64,000 nucleotides of DNA from Ruminococcus albus AD2013 (GTDB lineage: Bacteria; Bacillota; Clostridia; Oscillospirales; Ruminococcaceae), in assembly GCF_000526775.1 (NCBI RefSeq), contig NZ_JAGS01000001.1, positions 2,232,001 to 2,296,000 on the forward strand, written 5' to 3'. A program made the position numbers and the translations under genes. Each line of letters starts with the position of its first letter. Position 1 is the first letter of the stretch. A model generated the notes under the pieces. The model worked only from the letters and a program-made list of their open reading frames with translations. It searched no databases and was not told where the DNA came from. Positions 1 to 6,748 of this stretch are shown in pieces.

Positions 1-187
1 CATCAATACCGCACATTTCAGCTCCCTCATCCCCCTGAGTTTCTTCTGTCTGCTCATCGGTAGTCTGTACATCAGCTGTGTTTTCGATCTTAGCACCGAC
101 CTTTGAAGATACCTCGTTCACATTTCCGCAAGCCGTCACACCTGCCGCCATAACCAGTGCCATAATAATTGCTGTCATCTTTTTCAT
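1..187 (-). CDS. Partial lipoprotein, N-terminal end only
   Basis: The reading frame starts at an ATG at 185-187, behind the ribosome site AAGAGGT, and runs off the left edge, so only about 62 residues are visible. The first 20 residues are a lysine-led hydrophobic signal ending in a V-T-A-C lipobox with cysteine 20. This predicts lipidation by Lgt and anchoring on the outer face of the membrane. After the cysteine comes an acidic, Thr/Glu/Gln-rich stretch, which is typical of a flexible tether. No catalytic or binding domain can be seen, so the function is unknown. It has its own promoter at 332-360 and a leader of roughly 140 nt. Confidence 0.75.
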   Translation of the reverse strand, partial: MKKMTAIIMALVMAAGVTACGNVNEVSSKVGAKIENTADVQTTDEQTEETQGDEGAEMCGID

Positions 188-331
188 AATAAATACCTCT
201 TTTCGTAATATAGTTTTCCGAAGGCTTTACAGTAAGCTTTATTTGCCTTTCTGACCTATATACAGCTGAGAAGATGATATTGTGACACTTGAGCAAAAAA
301 TTTTTTTCAGTGAGATACATTATTTCAGTTC

Positions 332-360
332 ATTATACCGCACCGATAGCTGTATGTCAA
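332..360 (-). promoter_or_regulatory. Sigma-A promoter of the partial lipoprotein gene
   Basis: Read on the minus strand: TTGACA (355-360), a 17-nt spacer, then TATAAT (332-337). Both boxes match the consensus. A second TTGACA lies a little upstream on the same strand, without a partner -10. Confidence 0.8.
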
Positions 361-630
361 GGAAAAGATGATGTTACATTTTGTCAAGGATTGAAAAAAA
401 TTCAAACATAAACAACCGCGGGCATCTAACCAAAATGCCTGCGGCTGTATTTTCAGACCTGCTGAGAACGTAGGCAACGGTTCCTACAACTTCTTCAGCA
501 AAACTTACAAAGGCACATATAAACGCCCCTGCGGAAGCGGCTCTATAACCGTTAAATAATAAGATATCATACTGATAATATTGTATCTGTCTGATTAAGC
601 TGATATCAAAACGGGTGCATATTTCACCAT
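361..630. other. Gap with a hairpin and a possible gene remnant
   Basis: An imperfect hairpin (CCGCGGGCAT / ATGCCTGCGG, 416-444) is followed by a weak T stretch. From 461 to 559 on the plus strand an open frame reads AENVGNGSYNFFSKTYKG, then KRPCGSGSITVK and a stop. It has no start codon or ribosome site and looks like the C-terminal tail of a decayed gene. Nothing else is supported here. Confidence 0.35.
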
Positions 631-660
631 AAAAAAGGACGGCTCAAACCGTCCTTTTTT
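631..660. terminator. Intrinsic terminator after the NYN gene
   Basis: Stem GGACGG/CCGTCC with a 6-nt loop, flanked by A6 and T6, so it could work in both directions. It overlaps the stop codon of the minus-strand NYN gene. Confidence 0.8.
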
Positions 661-1984
661 ATTTCTGTATCTCGATCACAAATTTCCCCTCCGCATCCAG
701 TTTCAGCCGCAGGGTCTTTACATACCTGGTACAGAAATTCTCCATTTCCTTTTTGGTAGCAGTCACTCTTGTGGCTTCATAGATCTTATGAGTCAGCTCC
801 AGAGGGCTTTCCCCGCAAATGGTCGGGAAATGTTTTTCAAGCTCTGCAAACAGCACGGTGCGCTTCAGCTCTTCCGTACCCGCCGTGCAGAAATCATCAA
901 TGGCACAATAGTATATACCGTGCTGTGTCAGGGCGGACTGTATCGCCGAACCGATCTTTTCGTATTCGTACATTACAAGAAATTGTGCATCGGGCAGACT
1001 TTTGATAAGTCCCCAGAAGTCCGAGTCGCTTGATACTATTATAAATGATGTTATGCCGTCACGGTAAAAATCAGTAACTACGCTCGCGGTCATTCGCACA
1101 TCTACAAGGGATTTTCTGTCGGATACCCTTTCGATCTCGATATGTTCGACGGGTATCATCGTGAATTTTGAGAGCCAGTCCCAACCCGATGTGGTGTTCG
1201 GATCATCATACAGCGTGATCTTTTCTATCTTGGCCAGTTCATCCTGATTTAAACCTTTAAGAACACTGTACAGCTTGAATGGGTTGCTGTTCTCACAATC
1301 AACTGCGATAGCTGTTTTCTCCGAGCTGTCGATAAATTCGTAGATATTATTTCTTGTTTCATCATCAGCGTCCCGATATTTCGTGTGATCTGTGAAAACA
1401 TCTCCGTGCATTTCATATATCAGTTTCAAAAACTTCCTGTCGGTGTATAAGATGTTTCCCAGTTCGGCAGGCTGCCAATGGATATACATCTGAAAAGGAT
1501 AGTGCTGGATATTCTTCATGTACTTTTCAAATTCTTCTTTCAGCACTCCTGATTTCTGGTATTTCGGGATATAGAACAGATCTCTTATATACTCCCATAT
1601 TATCCAGTCGTAAAAAAGGCGGGAGCATTTATCTATATTTTCATTTATCAGTCTTGTGAAATCCTGCATATACTTTTCTGAACGGTAATTCGCCTGAATG
1701 ATCGGAAATCCCCATTTTTCAAGCTGCCTTATATTATCCTTATCGTACCATTCAAGAGAAGTGAGGTTCTTCAGTTCATAGTGCATAGCAATGTCCGTTT
1801 TCTTGAAATGCTGCAAAAGTGAAGTACGCAGCTTGCACAAATATCGTATAACAGTAGCTTCACGGTCTGCATAAAGCTTGTCAAGAGTTCCCTTGCATTC
1901 AGCAAAATTCAGCTCTAAAATATCCTTGCGGACACCTATCAGGTAAGAGATCGTGGTAACTACTTCTTTGGTATCAACGGTCAA
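659..1984 (-). CDS. NYN (DUF88/LabA-like) domain protein
   Basis: This 441-residue protein carries a C-terminal NYN/PIN-like fold at about residues 222-390. Conserved acids are D229 (VDCEN), D295 (LVDVRM) and D320/D322 (SSDSDFWGL), the metal-binding arrangement of the family, so RNA cleavage is a reasonable expectation. The N-terminal 220 residues are helical, charged and not recognised. The start is a TTG at 1982-1984, decided by a perfect AGGAGGT at 1991-1997 with a 6-7 nt gap. There is no in-frame ATG with a comparable site. The transcript probably begins near 2291, giving a leader of about 300 nt that holds a hairpin and a short ORF ending on this ribosome site. No partner gene is adjacent. 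Substrate and role are unknown. Confidence 0.82.
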   Translation of the reverse strand: MTVDTKEVVTTISYLIGVRKDILELNFAECKGTLDKLYADREATVIRYLCKLRTSLLQHFKKTDIAMHYELKNLTSLEWYDKDNIRQLEKWGFPIIQANYRSEKYMQDFTRLINENIDKCSRLFYDWIIWEYIRDLFYIPKYQKSGVLKEEFEKYMKNIQHYPFQMYIHWQPAELGNILYTDRKFLKLIYEMHGDVFTDHTKYRDADDETRNNIYEFIDSSEKTAIAVDCENSNPFKLYSVLKGLNQDELAKIEKITLYDDPNTTSGWDWLSKFTMIPVEHIEIERVSDRKSLVDVRMTASVVTDFYRDGITSFIIVSSDSDFWGLIKSLPDAQFLVMYEYEKIGSAIQSALTQHGIYYCAIDDFCTAGTEELKRTVLFAELEKHFPTICGESPLELTHKIYEATRVTATKKEMENFCTRYVKTLRLKLDAEGKFVIEIQK

Positions 1985-1995
1985 GATCTTACCTC

Positions 1996-2049
1996 CTATT
2001 CATCGTGGATCTCGGGATAATTATTTCTTATAAGTAATATGCTTCCCAT
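1996..2049 (-). CDS. Possible 17-residue leader peptide before the NYN gene
   Basis: ATG at 2047-2049 follows a good ribosome site (GAGGTGG, 5-6 nt gap). The frame reads MGSILLIRNNYPEIHDE and stops at 1996-1998, so its stop codon overlaps the AGGAGGT of the NYN gene. That layout suits translational coupling. A longer form starting at 2178 (60 residues) exists but has no ribosome site. It may be a chance ORF. Confidence 0.35.
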   Translation of the reverse strand: MGSILLIRNNYPEIHDE

Positions 2050-2124
2050 TTTTTCCACCTCACATTCATTGTAAAAATCAAACATTATGACATAACATAT
2101 TTTGATTTTCCGAATGTAAATGAT

Positions 2125-2159
2125 CAGCAGTATTCCGTTCTGAAAATACTGCTGTTTTT
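2125..2159. other. Strong hairpin in the NYN leader
   Basis: Ten-base-pair stem CAGCAGTATT/AATACTGCTG with a 10-nt loop. The T5 run lies on the plus strand, where no gene lies upstream. On the minus strand it folds inside the NYN leader, between the promoter and the short ORF. Confidence 0.5.
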
Positions 2160-2297
2160 CTCTTTTTGATGTATACATTTAAAGCATCGACAGCAGTGGA
2201 TCCTCGGTAGTTTGTAATTTAATTTCGTATCATAGATCAGCGCCCGCACCGCATCTTTGCCAAATAATAACAGTAACGCCGTGTTAATCTATATACA

Positions 2298-2326
2298 ATT
2301 ATAGCACATTGCATTAATATTTTCAA
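2298..2326 (-). promoter_or_regulatory. Promoter of the NYN gene
   Basis: Minus strand TTGAAA (2321-2326), a 17-nt spacer, TATAAT (2298-2303). It is the only good promoter between this gene and the next one upstream. Confidence 0.7.
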
Positions 2327-2464
2327 TAGTTTTTATAAATTTCACTCATTTAACAATTTATTTGTCCTAGAAAAAGCATGATAGTCTATCACAAAACCGC
2401 TGAACCGGCACAGAATTTAAATACAAAGGCATAAACGTGAACGTCTGACACCTGATAAATAATG

Positions 2465-2504
2465 AAAAAAATGAGATGCGCCTGATCGACGCACCTCATT
2501 TTTT
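2465..2504. terminator. Terminator after the DUF134-NifX gene
   Basis: Stem TGAGATGCG/CGCACCTCA flanked by A6 and T6, three bases past the stop codon. It is symmetric enough to act both ways. Confidence 0.85.
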
Positions 2505-2506
2505 CA

Positions 2507-3223
2507 TCAGTTATGCCCGCAGACATGATCTCCGCAGGAATGACCCTCGCCATGTTCGTGACCGTGATGATCGCAGGTCGGGTTCTCGTTCTGAACCAGT
2601 GTATTTGCAAGGAATGAAGCAACCGCATCATCTGCACTTCCCATATTACCGCCGTAAAGAGCGATCCCTGCCTCCTGCATTGCCATCTGTGCGCCTCCGC
2701 CGATACCTCCGCAGATAAGAACATCAGCCTGAGCATTTTTCAGAAATCCTGCAAGAGCACCGTGTCCCGCACCCATCGTTCCGACGATCTGCTCATTGAT
2801 GATCTTGCCGTCGGCAACATCATATAGCTTGAACTGCTCTGTTCTGCCAAAATGCTGAAAGATCTGTCCGTTTTCATATGTTACTGCTATTCTCATAATA
2901 GTACTTCCTTTCTGTGTGATCTTCTCCGAGATCCTGTTATCAAGAGTATAGTTTCCTCCCGAAATTACAATGCGCCTGCCCTCCACCAGAGCCTGAGCAA
3001 GTTTTTTTCTTGCGGTGTCATAGATCGCCGTAACAGTCGATCTCGCCACGTTCATATCCTTGGCGCATTGCTCCTGCGTCTTTGACTGATGATCTATAAG
3101 GCGTATCGTTTCAAACTCATCAAGCGACATTATCACCGTATCATTTATAGTGTCCTGATCGGGCGCAAAGCTCCAGTAATCGGGATAACAGCAGATACGG
3201 CGTGATTTCTGCGGTCTGGGCAT
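2507..3223 (-). CDS. DUF134 helix-turn-helix protein fused to a NifX/NifB-like domain
   Basis: A 238-residue protein. Residues 1-95 are a DUF134 domain: it opens MPRPQKSRRICCYPDY and has a helix-turn-helix at about 48-78 (QEQCAKDMNVARSTV). Residues 110-215 form a dinitrogenase iron-molybdenum cofactor type domain (MRIAVTYENGQIFQHFGRTE, then CGGIGGGAQ). The tail (218-238) is rich in His and Cys, as in a metal-binding segment. The two-domain fusion is common in Clostridia. A longer frame starting at 3295 is open, but that stretch is the promoter; the ATG at 3221-3223 has AAAGGAGA 7 nt upstream. The gene diverges from a chromate-type transporter, with palindromes in its promoter, so a metal- or redox-responsive regulator of itself and the transporter is my inference. 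Confidence 0.87.
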   Translation of the reverse strand: MPRPQKSRRICCYPDYWSFAPDQDTINDTVIMSLDEFETIRLIDHQSKTQEQCAKDMNVARSTVTAIYDTARKKLAQALVEGRRIVISGGNYTLDNRISEKITQKGSTIMRIAVTYENGQIFQHFGRTEQFKLYDVADGKIINEQIVGTMGAGHGALAGFLKNAQADVLICGGIGGGAQMAMQEAGIALYGGNMGSADDAVASFLANTLVQNENPTCDHHGHEHGEGHSCGDHVCGHN

Positions 3224-3240
3224 ATCAGCATCTCCTTTCT

Positions 3241-3280
3241 GACATATGTCAATTATAATACATTTATCGACATATGTCAA
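3241..3280 (-). promoter_or_regulatory. DUF134 gene promoter with two palindromic operators
   Basis: Minus strand TTGACA (3275-3280), 17-nt spacer, TATAAT (3252-3257). The perfect palindrome GACATATGTC occurs twice, at 3269-3278 over the -35 box and at 3241-3250 just past the -10 box, 28 bp centre to centre. Binding at either would block RNA polymerase, so autorepression is likely. Confidence 0.8.
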
Positions 3281-3304
3281 GTATTTTCTTGGCATATTCA
3301 GATA

Positions 3305-3333
3305 TTGACGTATATCGCGTAATTTGGTATAAT
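3305..3333 (+). promoter_or_regulatory. Promoter of the chromate-type transporter operon
   Basis: TTGACG (3305-3310), 17-nt spacer, TATAAT (3328-3333). The -35 region reads GACGTATATC, a 7/10 match to the GACATATGTC palindrome on the divergent side, so it may be a weaker third operator. The leader is only about 14 nt. Confidence 0.85.
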
Positions 3334-3353
3334 CTCATTGTGGGAGTGATACT

Positions 3354-3917
3354 GTGAATAAGAATCTTGACCTGTTCCTGACCTTCATGAAGATCGGGGC
3401 ATTTACTTTCGGCGGCGGTTATGCAATGATACCGCTTATACAGAAAGAAGTATGTGAAAACAAAAAATGGCTGAACGAAAAGGACGTTACCGATATCGTG
3501 GCTATCTCCGAATCCACACCCGGACCTATAGCCATCAATGCCGCAACATTTGTGGGATATAAGACATCGGGATTTACAGGGGCTTGTATGGCGACCTTCG
3601 GAGTTGTTCTGCCCTCGTTCCTTATGATCTCGCTAATATCCCTGATACTGACACAGTTTAAGAGTATCAAAGCAGTCGGATACGCTTTTATGGGAATCCG
3701 TGCAGGCGTACTGGCGCTGATACTGAAAGCACTGTGGATGATGTTCAGATCGGTGAAGAATAAAAAGGGACCCATTTCATATGTTATCATGGGGCTCTCT
3801 CTTGTTCTGACTGCATTTCTGAAAATAGATGCCGTATTTGTAATACTCGGCTGTGGCGCCTTCGGACTGCTGTGGTCGTTCCTGAACAGAAAGGAGCAAA
3901 GCCATGGAACTGATTGA
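3354..3917 (+). CDS. Chromate transporter family protein, first subunit
   Basis: 187 residues, the size of a half-length (single-domain) CHR family protein. It carries the family motif at residues 8-24 (FMKIGAFTFGGGYAMIP) and the SESTPGP motif near residue 60, followed by four or five hydrophobic segments. Starts at GTG 3354 close behind a GGGAGTG site. The next gene begins inside this one (14-nt overlap), so the two are co-translated and probably form an antiparallel pair in the membrane. Known full-length relatives exchange chromate and sulfate; for these short Clostridial pairs the true substrate is not established. Confidence 0.88.
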   Translation: MNKNLDLFLTFMKIGAFTFGGGYAMIPLIQKEVCENKKWLNEKDVTDIVAISESTPGPIAINAATFVGYKTSGFTGACMATFGVVLPSFLMISLISLILTQFKSIKAVGYAFMGIRAGVLALILKALWMMFRSVKNKKGPISYVIMGLSLVLTAFLKIDAVFVILGCGAFGLLWSFLNRKEQSHGTD

Positions 3918-4470
3918 GCTGTTTCTTGCCTTTCTGAAGATAGGGGCATTCACATTTGGCGGCGGATACGCTATGATAGCAATGATACAGGCAGAAGCGG
4001 AACGTCACGGATGGCTGACACAGGAGGAACTTGTAGATTTCGTTGCACTTAGCGAAAGTACCCCAGGACCGCTGGCTGTAAATATGGCGACATTTGCAGG
4101 AATGAGGACAGGAGGTGTCCTCGGAGCGGTCATCGCAACACTCGGTATCGTTCTGCCCTCCTTTATCATCATACTCATAATAGCAAAATGTTTTGAAAAG
4201 TATAAGAAAAGCAAGGCAGTCGGCGGTATCATGTACGGTTTGAAACCTGCTGTTGTGGGCATGATCGGAGCGGCGTTCATATCCGTTTCAAGGACTGTTT
4301 TCTTCCCTTCGGGTATCAGCCTGTCGGCATTTTCTTCAGCGAGCTTCTGGGTATTTCTCGGATTATTTGCTGCTGCAGCCATACTTGCCTTCAAAAAGGT
4401 ACACCCGATCAAGATCATTCTGCTTTCTGCGGTAATAGGGGTAGGCGCAGGGTACGGAATGAACCTTTAG
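3904..4470 (+). CDS. Chromate transporter family protein, second subunit
   Basis: 188 residues and clearly paralogous to the preceding gene: FLKIGAFTFGGGYAMIA near the N terminus and LSESTPGPLAVN near residue 57. About five membrane segments. It overlaps the first subunit by 14 nt, with an AAGGAGC ribosome site inside that gene. The paired short CHR architecture suggests a heterodimer. The operon is divergent from the DUF134-NifX gene and shares its promoter region, which points to metal or redox control (inference). Confidence 0.88.
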   Translation: MELIELFLAFLKIGAFTFGGGYAMIAMIQAEAERHGWLTQEELVDFVALSESTPGPLAVNMATFAGMRTGGVLGAVIATLGIVLPSFIIILIIAKCFEKYKKSKAVGGIMYGLKPAVVGMIGAAFISVSRTVFFPSGISLSAFSSASFWVFLGLFAAAAILAFKKVHPIKIILLSAVIGVGAGYGMNL

Positions 4471-4640
4471 AAAATGTGACAAAGTACCCGATATGAACGA
4501 TGCTTATATGTCAGTACAGATGGGTTAGCAGTTCTCCGATGTTGTGATATCAGAATCGGAAATACTTGGCGGTTATACGCCTCATGGACATTTGTGCATA
4601 AGGCAGAAAGTATAAACATTTTTTTGTGGTATTGGTTATA
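4471..4640. other. Gap after the chromate operon
   Basis: No gene. Two small hairpins are visible (CCGAT/ATCGG near 4537-4560 and GGCG/CGCC near 4570), neither with a convincing T tract. Confidence 0.4.
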
Positions 4641-4669
4641 TTGACAATCAGGAAATAAAAAGATATAAT
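4641..4669 (+). promoter_or_regulatory. Promoter of the c-di-GMP riboswitch transcript
   Basis: TTGACA (4641-4646), 17-nt spacer, TATAAT (4664-4669). Transcription would start around 4676, right at the aptamer. Confidence 0.85.
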
Positions 4670-4677
4670 AAAATAGT

Positions 4678-4767
4678 ATAAGGGCAAAACTGCTTAAAAG
4701 CAGTGACGCAAAGCCAAGGGTCTAAGCCTGTGAAGGTATGACAGCCGGTTGCCGAGGGTTATCCCTT
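4678..4767 (+). promoter_or_regulatory. Cyclic-di-GMP-I (GEMM-I) riboswitch
   Basis: The aptamer core is present in order: GGGCAAAAC (4682-4690), a hairpin (CTGCTT/AAGCAG), the hallmark GACGCAAAGCC, then GGGTCTAAGCC, a second hairpin, and CCGGTTGCCGAGG (about 4745-4757). This follows the GEMM-I layout, which binds cyclic-di-GMP. An AGGG/CCCT pairing follows and then an intrinsic terminator, so control is probably at transcription termination. The regulated reading frame is cut short by an IS110-family element. Confidence 0.85.
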
Positions 4768-4787
4768 GATGATATATCGGTATTCAC

Positions 4788-4820
4788 GGCAATGCGGTTT
4801 TGTATTGCCTTTTTATTTTA
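4788..4820 (+). terminator. Expression-platform terminator of the c-di-GMP riboswitch
   Basis: GGCAAT (4788-4793) pairs with ATTGCC (4804-4809), followed by TTTTTATTTT. It sits between the aptamer and the first start codon downstream. Confidence 0.75.
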
Positions 4821-4833
4821 TTGAAAAGAAAGC

Positions 4834-4968
4834 ATGAACTTTATCAGCTGCGAGATCATGGTATCGGGCAAAGGTGTAATATTGCCTGATGCGAGCGCAG
4901 ATATATCGATCGGAGCTTCCTGTAACCAAACAAATCAAGGGGTTGCAAAAAAGAACACCTCAGTGTAG
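4834..4968 (+). pseudogene. Truncated gene downstream of the c-di-GMP riboswitch
   Basis: The frame from ATG 4834 opens MNFISCEIMVSGKGVILPDA, and codon use matches the host. It stops after 44 codons, with its last third apparently inside the left end of the IS110-family element. No continuation was found after the element. Most likely it is the N terminus of a gene interrupted by insertion. A real short peptide cannot be excluded, because the ribosome site (GAAAG) is weak. Confidence 0.45.
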
Positions 4969-5020
4969 AATGTAAATACTGACGATGCGAAAGTTAGTAA
5001 TACAAACTACAGAAAGGTGT
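4955..5020 (+). promoter_or_regulatory. Hairpin covering the transposase ribosome site
   Basis: ACACCT (4955-4960), TGTAG (4964-4968) and TGTA (4971-4974) pair with TACA (5001-5004), CTACA (5007-5011) and AGGTGT (5015-5020). The last arm contains the transposase Shine-Dalgarno (AAAGGTG). Transcripts entering from outside would have it hidden, which is a common IS safeguard. Confidence 0.6.
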
Positions 5021-5027
5021 CCTCTAT

Positions 5028-6314
5028 ATGTATTATACACAAAATGAAAAGATTTTGCAAGTAGGAGAAGAAAAAATAATTGTCGGGATCGATGTAGGCA
5101 GCGAAAAGCACTATGCCAGAGCATTTGACTGGAGAGGGATGGAATATTCAAAGAAGGCCTATGTGTTCACAAATGACGCAGAAGGATTCGCAGGCTTTTT
5201 TGAATGGATCACCGGGATCATGGAAAAGAGCGGAAAAGAAACCGTTATGCCGGCTATGGAGCCGACAGGACATTACTGGTTCGATCTCGCTAAGTTTATT
5301 CAGGATAACGGAATGCAGCCGGTACTGGTCAATCCGCTCCACGTTAAGCGAAGCAAAGAACTTGATGATCACCTTCCCAGCAAGAACGACAGGAAGGATC
5401 CCAAAACAATTGCGAAACTCGTCATTGAAGGCAGATACGCTTATCCGTATATGCCTGAGGGTATATACGCCGAGCTAAGAAACGCAACCGTTCTTAGGTT
5501 TCAGGCAGAGGCAGAACTCACACGGATCAAAAATCGCATACAGCGCTGGTTTGCGATATACTTTCCGGAGTATAAAGACGTTTACGGTAGTTTCAGTGCA
5601 GTCAGCAGTATGATGATACTGAAAAAAGCTGCACTGCCGTGTGACATCATAGCGCTCGGAGAGGAAAAGATCAATGAGATATGGCGTGAAGCCAAGCTGA
5701 GAGCAGTCGGTAAAAAGAGGGCTAAGACCCTGGTAGAGGCTGCAAGGCGAAGCATAGGTCATACCGAGGGACATGAAACTGCGAGGTTTGAGATAACTCT
5801 GCTGCTTGAGGACTACGACAGACTTCAAAACCGACTTGAACAGATAATGGAGCTGATCGAAACACTGGTCAGTAAGGTGCCATATGCAAAGAAGCTGATG
5901 CAGATAAAGGGCATCGGGATAAAGACCGTATCAGGATTTATCGCAGAGGTCGGAGATGTAAGCAGATTTAATGACCCCAAGCAGATACAGAAGCTTGCAG
6001 GGCAGGCAATAGTTGCGAACAGCTCGGGCAAGCACAAAGGGCAGTCAAGGATAAGTAAGCGAGGGCGGAAGCGGCTTAGGTTTCTTCTGTTTGAGGCAGT
6101 CTTATCACTGACAGCGACAAATCCGGAATTCAAGGAAATACATCACTATTACACAGGCAGAAAAACGAATCCGCTGAAAAAGAAACAGTCGCTGATGGTA
6201 CTGTCAAACAAGCTGATACGAGTGTTTTATGCCATACTGAAAAGTGGTGCTGACTATGATCCTGAAAAACTGTTAAGAGACATCAGGCGTCCCGAAGAGC
6301 TGCAAGCAGCTTAA
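5028..6314 (+). CDS. IS110-family DEDD transposase
   Basis: 428 residues, full length for the family. The N-terminal RuvC-like domain shows D22 (VGIDVGSEKH), E78 (AMEPTGHYW), and D121/D124 (KNDRKDPKTIA), the DEDD set. The C-terminal Transposase_20 domain has the helix-hairpin-helix MQIKGIGIKTVSGF and the serine motif NSSGKHKGQSR with S332/S333, the candidate nucleophile. No frameshift or stop interrupts it, so it appears intact. Starts at ATG 5028 with AAAGGTG 8 nt upstream, which is locked in a hairpin. Acts on DNA as a recombinase, and recent work shows that relatives are guided by a bridge RNA encoded in the element. Confidence 0.93.
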   Translation: MYYTQNEKILQVGEEKIIVGIDVGSEKHYARAFDWRGMEYSKKAYVFTNDAEGFAGFFEWITGIMEKSGKETVMPAMEPTGHYWFDLAKFIQDNGMQPVLVNPLHVKRSKELDDHLPSKNDRKDPKTIAKLVIEGRYAYPYMPEGIYAELRNATVLRFQAEAELTRIKNRIQRWFAIYFPEYKDVYGSFSAVSSMMILKKAALPCDIIALGEEKINEIWREAKLRAVGKKRAKTLVEAARRSIGHTEGHETARFEITLLLEDYDRLQNRLEQIMELIETLVSKVPYAKKLMQIKGIGIKTVSGFIAEVGDVSRFNDPKQIQKLAGQAIVANSSGKHKGQSRISKRGRKRLRFLLFEAVLSLTATNPEFKEIHHYYTGRKTNPLKKKQSLMVLSNKLIRVFYAILKSGADYDPEKLLRDIRRPEELQAA

Positions 6315-6600
6315 CGGGTGTAAGACCTACAAGCTGAAACTGCAGGCAGCGTCCGCCGAAAGGTGCTGCAGAGGAAGCAACACTAAGAAAACAACAAAGG
6401 ATGAGCCGGCAGTCGGCAGGAATTATTACCAAGGGGCATGACCTCGAAACGGAGCTGCGCCGACGCCCTGTTATGGATAGGCAGAACGAAGGAAGTTGGG
6501 ACTTCGCGTGACGAATGATCCCGTTGGACAGAGGAGGTTTGCTGCCGTAACGGATATGGGTCGCATCAAGGCTGTCAAAACAGATCTCTCAAGACGTTTT
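6315..6600 (+). ncRNA. Candidate bridge RNA region of the IS110-family element
   Basis: The 3' noncoding end is rich in local stems: GCAGC/GCTGC (about 6345-6367), GCCGGCAGTCGGC (about 6401-6415), and TGGGACTTCG with GAATGATCCC (about 6497-6525). In IS1111-type elements the bridge RNA is encoded downstream of the transposase. I infer position and class only; target and donor loops were not assigned. Confidence 0.4.
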
Positions 6601-6748
6601 GTTTGCCGTACCCTGATAACGTTAAATCCGGCATTCAATGCTTTGGATCATCCATAACTTGGTTCATTTCTTGAACATAACTTTATGAAATACTGAGATT
6701 TCGCGAGTATTTATGAGATTTTACAAGATATTTTGAGGAGGTATTTAT

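Larger units (their letters stand above)
4940..6650 (+). mobile_element. IS110-family insertion sequence (IS1111-like layout)
   Basis: One DEDD transposase gene (5028-6314) with a short 5' noncoding end (about 90 nt) and a long structured 3' noncoding end (about 300 nt). IS110-family elements lack classic terminal inverted repeats and target duplications, so the ends given here are estimates. A long 3' noncoding region is the pattern of the IS1111 subgroup. It sits between a c-di-GMP riboswitch with a gene start and the dockerin gene at 6749. Confidence 0.7.

Noticed and set aside
90..320. 76-residue minus-strand ORF
   Set aside because: It overlaps the real lipoprotein start in another frame and runs through the promoter; no ribosome site.
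2389..2736. 115-residue minus-strand ORF
   Set aside because: It is out of frame within the DUF134-NifX gene and its terminator.
3224..3295. Longer start for the DUF134-NifX protein
   Set aside because: The extra 24 codons cover the promoter and palindromic operators; the ATG at 3221-3223 has the ribosome site.
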